Shown one piece after another: positions 59,890 to 64,000 of a DNA stretch of 64,000 nt. A model generated the notes under the pieces. That model saw only the letters and a program-made list of their open reading frames with translations. It ran no database searches and was not told the DNA's origin. Numbering within the stretch: position 1 is the stretch's first letter; the number at the start of each line of letters is the position of its first letter. A program made the translations under genes and the position numbers. The stretch covers positions 1-64,000 of the forward strand of contig NZ_BMQF01000012.1 of the NCBI RefSeq assembly GCF_014647975.1, read 5' to 3'. The DNA is from Streptomyces fumigatiscleroticus (lineage in GTDB: Bacteria > Actinomycetota > Actinomycetes > Streptomycetales > Streptomycetaceae).

Positions 59890-60669
59890 TCAGCCGCGTA
59901 CGTACAGGGGCTCGCCCGGGGGCGTCGCTCCGGCCGGCAGCAGTGCCAGGTCCAGGCCGCGCACCAGGCGGGCCCTGAGCGTCTCGTCGGCGGCCAGCCG
60001 CCCGGCGACCGCGCGGGCGGCCTCGGCGGGCGCCGCGGCGGGGTCCAGGACCAGGGCGAGGGTGCCGTCCGCCTGCCCCGGCCCGAGGTGGGCGCGGAGC
60101 ACGGCGGGCTCGGCGGCCACGGCACCGCGTACGGCCTCCACGACCGCCGGGTCGGCGAGCGGGTCGGTGGTCGTACGGCCCTCGGCCAGCGCCAGCAGCG
60201 CCGGTCCGGTCAGCTCGAACGGGACCGGTCCGGCCATGTCCAGCACGACCGTGTCCGCCTTCTCGTGCGCCGCGGCCTGCAACGCCTGGTGCAGGGGTAC
60301 GGCGACGGGGCGGGCCGCCGGGTCCCAGCGGGCCAGCGCGTCGGTGGAGGTGAAGGCGGGCAGCGCGGTGCGGGCGCCGGCCTTCAGGGTCGGCACGGCC
60401 ATGTCGCTGGTCTTCTCGCGGCGCAGCCCGCCCTTCCGTCTCCCCCCACCGCCCTCCCGAGGAGCTTCGCGCCCCTCTTGACCGTCCTCCTCGACCTCGC
60501 CGAGCACGGCGACGACGGGGACGAGCAGCCGGGCGCCCTTCAGGGCCTGGAGCACGGGCTCCACGGCGGTGCGGTCCTCCGCCCAGGCGGCGAGCGCCGC
60601 GCTCAGCCGGGGGTCGGCGGAGCCGTCGTCGTCGGAGAAGCCGGGGTCGGGGATGTTCTTGTTCGCCAC
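59890..60669 (-). CDS. SseB-family protein
   Basis: Protein of 259 residues. The SseB N-terminal domain is recognised by LQALKGARLLVPVVAVLGEVE and EKTSDMAVPTLKAGARTALPAFTS. Between these two blocks lies an odd basic insert (about residues 62-82, rich in Gly/Arg/Glu) that breaks a normally continuous domain; the DNA there (60424-60488) contains a hairpin GAGGGGC/GCTCCTC and looks like an inserted repeat. GTG 60669 is favoured: TAGGGT (-10) ends 8 bases upstream, so it may be leaderless. The role in streptomycetes is unknown. Confidence 0.8.
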   Translation of the reverse strand: MANKNIPDPGFSDDDGSADPRLSAALAAWAEDRTAVEPVLQALKGARLLVPVVAVLGEVEEDGQEGREAPREGGGGRRKGGLRREKTSDMAVPTLKAGARTALPAFTSTDALARWDPAARPVAVPLHQALQAAAHEKADTVVLDMAGPVPFELTGPALLALAEGRTTTDPLADPAVVEAVRGAVAAEPAVLRAHLGPGQADGTLALVLDPAAAPAEAARAVAGRLAADETLRARLVRGLDLALLPAGATPPGEPLYVRG

Positions 60670-60747
60670 GGTCACCGACCCTATCGGCAGGGTGTCGCCG
60701 GGCCGGTGCGGGCCCGGAAACGCGGCCGTGCCGCTTTTCACAGCTTT

Positions 60748-60763
60748 CTCAGGGATCCCTGAG
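60748..60763. promoter_or_regulatory. perfect 16-bp palindrome between divergent genes
   Basis: CTCAGGGATCCCTGAG is its own reverse complement. It lies between the sseB-like gene and the serine hydrolase gene, upstream of both, the position of a shared operator. Confidence 0.5.
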
Positions 60764-60819
60764 GTACCTCCAAGGTCCGTCCAACGGGCCGCACAGGCCG
60801 CGCCCCGACCATCGCGGAC

Positions 60820-61815
60820 ATGCAGTCTCCCAGAGCCCGTCGCCGCCGCGCCCGTCCGTCCCGGCGCCGCCGTCCGCTGCTGTACACCGCGCTCGCCTGC
60901 GCGGCCGTCGTGGGCGGTACGGCCGCCGGGACGGCGTACGTGCAGGCACGGTCGCACTCGGACGCGGAGGCCGTATCGTCGTCCACGACGCCGTCGGTCA
61001 CGGCCACGGCGAGCGGGGAGGGGTCGATGGAGGCCGTGGCCCAGCCGACGGTGGACCGGGACGCGCTGCTGGCCGAGGCGATGGCGTCGGTGACCGTCGC
61101 GGACGGCGCGGACGTGTCGGTGGCGGTGCTGGACACCGAATCCGGCGAGAGCGCCTCCTACGGCGACGCCGTCTTCGACACGGCGAGCATCGTCAAGGTC
61201 GACATCCTCGCGGCGCTGCTGCTCCAGGCACAGGACGCCGGGCGCACGCTCACCGCGGCGGAGAAGACGTACGCCACCGCGATGATCGAGAACAGCGACA
61301 ACGACTCGGCGTCGGCGCTGTGGGACGCGATCGGGCAGGCGGACGGACTCGACGCCGCCAACGAGCGCTTCGGGCTGACGGAGACCGAGGGCGGCGACGG
61401 CGCGCTGTGGGGGCTGACGCAGACCACCGCCGCCGACCAGCTCACGCTGCTCCGGCAGGTGTTCGGGGACGACTCCGAGCTGAGCGAGGCCTCGCGGACG
61501 TATCTGCGGGGGCTGATGGAGGACATAGCCGCCGACCAGCAGTGGGGCGTGTCCGCCGCGGCGGACGGCTCGGCATGGGCGCTGAAGAACGGCTGGCTCC
61601 AGCGCAGCACCACCGGGCTGTGGGACATCAACAGCATCGGGCGGGTGACGGCCGGCGGACACGGCTATGTGGTGGCCGTGCTGTCGAACGGCAATGCGAC
61701 CAAGGCGGCGGGGATCTCCCTGGTCGAGTCGGCCGCGCGGGCGGCGGTGTCGGCCTTCACCGGCACGGACGCCACGACGGACAGCACGGCGGACGCCACG
61801 GCGGCGGCGCAGTAG
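60820..61815 (+). CDS. exported class A beta-lactamase-like serine hydrolase
   Basis: Protein of 331 residues. A basic N-terminus (RRRRARPSRRRRP) and a helix at 20-40 anchor or export it. The catalytic fold has Ser in TASIVKVDILAALL (SxxK), SDN in IENSDNDSASAL and KNG in place of KTG (WALKNGWLQ). A general-base Glu like that of true class A enzymes is not obvious, so hydrolysis of beta-lactams is doubtful; it may be a peptidase-like or lipoprotein-type serine hydrolase. The C-terminus is a Thr/Ala/Asp-rich tail. Confidence 0.85.
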   Translation: MQSPRARRRRARPSRRRRPLLYTALACAAVVGGTAAGTAYVQARSHSDAEAVSSSTTPSVTATASGEGSMEAVAQPTVDRDALLAEAMASVTVADGADVSVAVLDTESGESASYGDAVFDTASIVKVDILAALLLQAQDAGRTLTAAEKTYATAMIENSDNDSASALWDAIGQADGLDAANERFGLTETEGGDGALWGLTQTTAADQLTLLRQVFGDDSELSEASRTYLRGLMEDIAADQQWGVSAAADGSAWALKNGWLQRSTTGLWDINSIGRVTAGGHGYVVAVLSNGNATKAAGISLVESAARAAVSAFTGTDATTDSTADATAAAQ

Positions 61816-61830
61816 CCCCGCGCGCGGCGG

Positions 61831-63012
61831 TCACGCGTCGTCGTACGACGAGCGGCGGCCGCGCCACAGGACCACCGCCGCGACCAGCAGCACGCCGCCG
61901 GTGCCGCCCGCGAGCGGGGCCGCCCAGGCGGAGGTGGAGCCGTCGGACGCGGCGGTGTCCGGTCCGGAGCCGAAGTACTTCCCGCGGTGGGCCGCCGACG
62001 CCAGGCCCTCCGTCTTCAGACCGGCGGCGGCCTTCAGGGCGGCCACCGGGTCGACGAAGCCGAAGCCGCGGGAGTCGTCGCGGCCGCCGGCGGGGGCGTC
62101 GCGGGCGGTGTCCTCCAGCAGCTTCTTGATCTGCGCCGGGGTCAGCCCGGGATGGGCGGCCTTGAGCAGGGCGACGGCGCCGGAGACGAAGGCGGCGGCG
62201 GCGCTGGTGCCCCAGCCCTCGTAGTACTTGTGGTCGGGGTCGGCGATGACGACGTCCACGCCGGGGGCGCTGACCGTGGCGTACCAGCGGCGGGTGGAGA
62301 ACGAGGCGCGGGTGCCGTAGCGGTCCACGGCGGTCGCGGCGATCACGCCCGGGTAGGCGGCCGGGTAGGAGATGTGGTCGCCCTTCTCGCCGCCGTTGCC
62401 CGCCGAGGCGACGACGGCGACGCCCTTCTTCAGCGCGTACTGGATGGCCTCGTCCTCGGTGGGCTCGGGGTGCGCGGAGGCGGAGTCGTCGCCGAGGGAG
62501 AGATTGATGACGTCGGCCCCGTGGTCGGCGGCCCAGCGGATGCCCTCGGCGAGCGCGTTGCCACGGGTCCTGCGGGCCTTGGCGCGGGCGGGGTCCTTGT
62601 CCTCCAGGATCACGCGGACGGGGAGGATCTTCGCCTCGGGGGCTATGCCCATGACGCCGTCGGCGCCGCCGGTGCCGTGTCCGTGGCCGGCGATGATCGA
62701 GGCCATCGCGGTGCCGTGCCGGGCCCAGGCCTCGTCGCCGCGGGCGGCGCCGAAGCCGACCAGGTCCTCGCCGGTGAGGACGTTGCCGGCCAGGTCGGGG
62801 TGGTCGTTCTCGACGCCGGTGTCCAGGACGGCGACGGTGACGCCCGCGCCCTTGGTGGTCCGCCAGGCCTCCTGGGTGTGCATGGCGTCCAGGGCCCACT
62901 GCTGGGCGCGTATCCCGTCGGCGTGCGCGGTGCCGGGCGCGAGCAGGGTGAGGGCGGCGGCGAGCAGGACGCTCAGGGCTTGGGTGGAGCGGCGGGCGGT
63001 GGCGGTCGTCAC
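61831..63012 (-). CDS. exported S8 serine protease, mycosin-like, with C-terminal membrane anchor
   Basis: Protein of 393 residues. The signal peptide 1-31 ends GTAHA. The subtilisin triad: Asp in VAVLDTGVENDHPDL, His in WARHGTAMASIIAGHG and Ser in GWGTSAAAAFVSG; the oxyanion Asn is in VVASAGNGGE. One helix near residues 365-385 (GGTGGVLLVAAVVLW) precedes the tail RGRRSSYDDA. This layout matches mycosins (MycP) of type VII secretion. GTG 63012 overlaps the stop of the upstream gene (GTGA), so the two are translated together. Confidence 0.9.
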   Translation of the reverse strand: MTTATARRSTQALSVLLAAALTLLAPGTAHADGIRAQQWALDAMHTQEAWRTTKGAGVTVAVLDTGVENDHPDLAGNVLTGEDLVGFGAARGDEAWARHGTAMASIIAGHGHGTGGADGVMGIAPEAKILPVRVILEDKDPARAKARRTRGNALAEGIRWAADHGADVINLSLGDDSASAHPEPTEDEAIQYALKKGVAVVASAGNGGEKGDHISYPAAYPGVIAATAVDRYGTRASFSTRRWYATVSAPGVDVVIADPDHKYYEGWGTSAAAAFVSGAVALLKAAHPGLTPAQIKKLLEDTARDAPAGGRDDSRGFGFVDPVAALKAAAGLKTEGLASAAHRGKYFGSGPDTAASDGSTSAWAAPLAGGTGGVLLVAAVVLWRGRRSSYDDA

Positions 63013-64000
63013 TGGGGCTGCTCCGTGGCCGGGTCGACGTTCTTGCGCAGCCCGCGTTCGATGCGGTCGGCGAGGCCCTTCGCCTCGTATCCGAGGCCCG
63101 CCTGGGCGGGGGCCGTGGTGGCGCCGGACTCCGTGGCCTCCTCGGCGGGCTGCGGGTCGTCGACGGTACGGCCGTCGGCCCAGCCGGAGACGGCGTAGAC
63201 CACGACGGGTGCCTCGGTGAGGACGGAGACGGTCCACGAGGCGCGCTGCCCGGGGCCGAAGCGGGCGGCGGCGGTGCCCTGCGCGGGGTACGGCACGGGC
63301 ATGAGGTCGCTGCGGCGGTCCAGTCCCTCCTTCTCGAACCGGTCGGCGAGGGCGGTCATGGCGGCGGCGTCGGCCTTGGTGAACAGCAGGCCGACGGTGG
63401 TGACATGGCTCTGGGTGGCGTCCGTGTAGGTGGCACGCAGCAGGCGTGCGCAGCCTACGGGGGCGAGGGCCTTGCGCAGCAGCGGGTCGAAGGCGTCCTC
63501 GCAGCCGCTGTCGGGGGCGACGGCGATACGGGTCCAGGTGCGGTCGGCGCCGCCGGGTCCGGCGCCCTGTCCCCGCACGGTGGGCGGGAACAGCTCGTCG
63601 ACGGGCACGCTGTGCCACAGGCCGGCGGCCGCGGAGAAGGCGTTGCCCGCGTCGCCCGTGTCGCCGTCGCCGACGAGCCAGCTGCCGGTGACGGCGCCGC
63701 CGATGAGGCCCAGGCCGAGCACGAGGCAGGCGGCCGCCGCCGCGGTGCCGGGCCGCACCCGGCGGCCGAGCGGCCGGGGCCGGGCCCGGTCGTCGTAGCC
63801 CTCGGGCTCCCCGAACGACACGAAGGGCCGCCCGGCCCCGTTCGTCCCACCCGGTGCCGTGGGGACGCTCGGGGCGCCCGGGGCGCTCGGGGCGTTCCAG
63901 GAGAGGGCGGGATCGGGCGCGGCGGGTGCCTGTGCGGGGACGGGGCGCAGGCGGGTGGTCGTCTCCGAGGGTGTCTCGGCCGGGGGGCCGGTACGGCGTG
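63009..64000 (-). CDS. Pro-rich membrane protein upstream of the mycosin gene, start beyond the window
   Basis: The frame has no stop up to the window end, and the DNA upstream of the first GTG (63821) still reads as a sensible Pro/Ala/Ser-rich protein (AQAPAAPDPALSWNAPSAPG), so the true start is past 64000 and at least 330 residues are present. A cytoplasmic Pro-rich N-terminus is followed by one helix (AAAAACLVLGLGLIGGAVTGSW) and an extracellular domain of about 200 residues with two Cys (SGCEDAF, VGCARLL). It is coupled to the protease gene by GTGA. No family is recognised. Confidence 0.75.
   Translation of the reverse strand, partial: RRTGPPAETPSETTTRLRPVPAQAPAAPDPALSWNAPSAPGAPSVPTAPGGTNGAGRPFVSFGEPEGYDDRARPRPLGRRVRPGTAAAAACLVLGLGLIGGAVTGSWLVGDGDTGDAGNAFSAAAGLWHSVPVDELFPPTVRGQGAGPGGADRTWTRIAVAPDSGCEDAFDPLLRKALAPVGCARLLRATYTDATQSHVTTVGLLFTKADAAAMTALADRFEKEGLDRRSDLMPVPYPAQGTAAARFGPGQRASWTVSVLTEAPVVVYAVSGWADGRTVDDPQPAEEATESGATTAPAQAGLGYEAKGLADRIERGLRKNVDPATEQPQ

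Noticed and set aside
60820..61815. True class A beta-lactamase
   Set aside because: SxxK and SDN are present, but KTG is replaced by KNG and the omega-loop Glu is not evident.

Overview
This is a high-GC actinobacterial chromosome segment, almost certainly from a Streptomyces. The evidence is the extreme third-position GC, GTG/TTG starts with AGGAG-type ribosome binding sites, several probable leaderless genes, and typical streptomycete families (DUF1844, DUF1918, DUF6314, an NsdA-type regulator, SseB, secreted glycosidases). From memory, the gene order resembles the core region of the S. coelicolor chromosome that runs from cobalamin genes through arg genes to pheST and infC-rpmI-rplT. No phage, integrase, transposase or CRISPR is visible.

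Layout. 1-4955: the 3' part of a Val tRNA, a small zinc-finger protein, an aminoglycoside-phosphotransferase-fold protein, two small unknown genes, a Ser/Thr kinase and a TrmH-type RNA methyltransferase. 5000-12528: a cobalamin block on the minus strand (cobL, then a BluB-CobT fusion with a huge disordered N-terminus, then a cysG-like SirC-SUMT fusion); the cysG-like gene sits between two minisatellite arrays. 12680-16474: an acetyltransferase and the methionine importer metN-metI-metQ, preceded by a probable Cys/Met-rich leader peptide. 16567-25157: HAD phosphatase, two membrane proteins, GNAT, an ECF-like sigma factor, GlpQ, an acyltransferase, a TetR-MFS pair and an aldo/keto reductase. 25229-38102: arginine biosynthesis, argG-argH and argC-argJ-argB-argD-argR. 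Both clusters have TGCA-N6-TGCA operator candidates upstream, and they are separated by 5 kb holding a secreted protein, a PPOX-family protein, an L,D-transpeptidase-like protein and a ferric-reductase/FMN-binding/ApbE redox module. 38394-51409: unknown protein, secreted GH51 arabinofuranosidase, DUF6314, a MocR regulator divergent from an EamA transporter, DUF1918, a GH10-like hydrolase, 3-hydroxybutyryl-CoA dehydrogenase, a small membrane protein, Nudix, an NsdA-like regulator and a PP2C phosphatase. 51573-59425: pheS-pheT, a sensor kinase, a TrmH methyltransferase and the translation operon infC-rpmI-rplT. 59485-64000: DUF1844, SseB-like, a beta-lactamase-like serine hydrolase, a mycosin-like S8 protease and a truncated Pro-rich membrane protein.

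How the genes work together. ArgR, encoded at the end of the argCJBDR operon, probably represses both arg clusters through the shared operators. The met operon looks attenuated by translation of a Cys/Met-rich uORF. infC probably starts at the non-canonical codon AUC and sits behind a canonical intrinsic terminator in its leader, so the IF3-L35-L20 operon appears controlled twice. ApbE should attach FMN to the neighbouring exported FMN-binding protein, which could pass electrons from the membrane reductase; in this sequence the FMN-binding gene carries a frameshift.

Least certain points: start codons of several genes, the status of the frameshifted FMN-binding gene, and all regulatory calls, which rest on sequence pattern alone.
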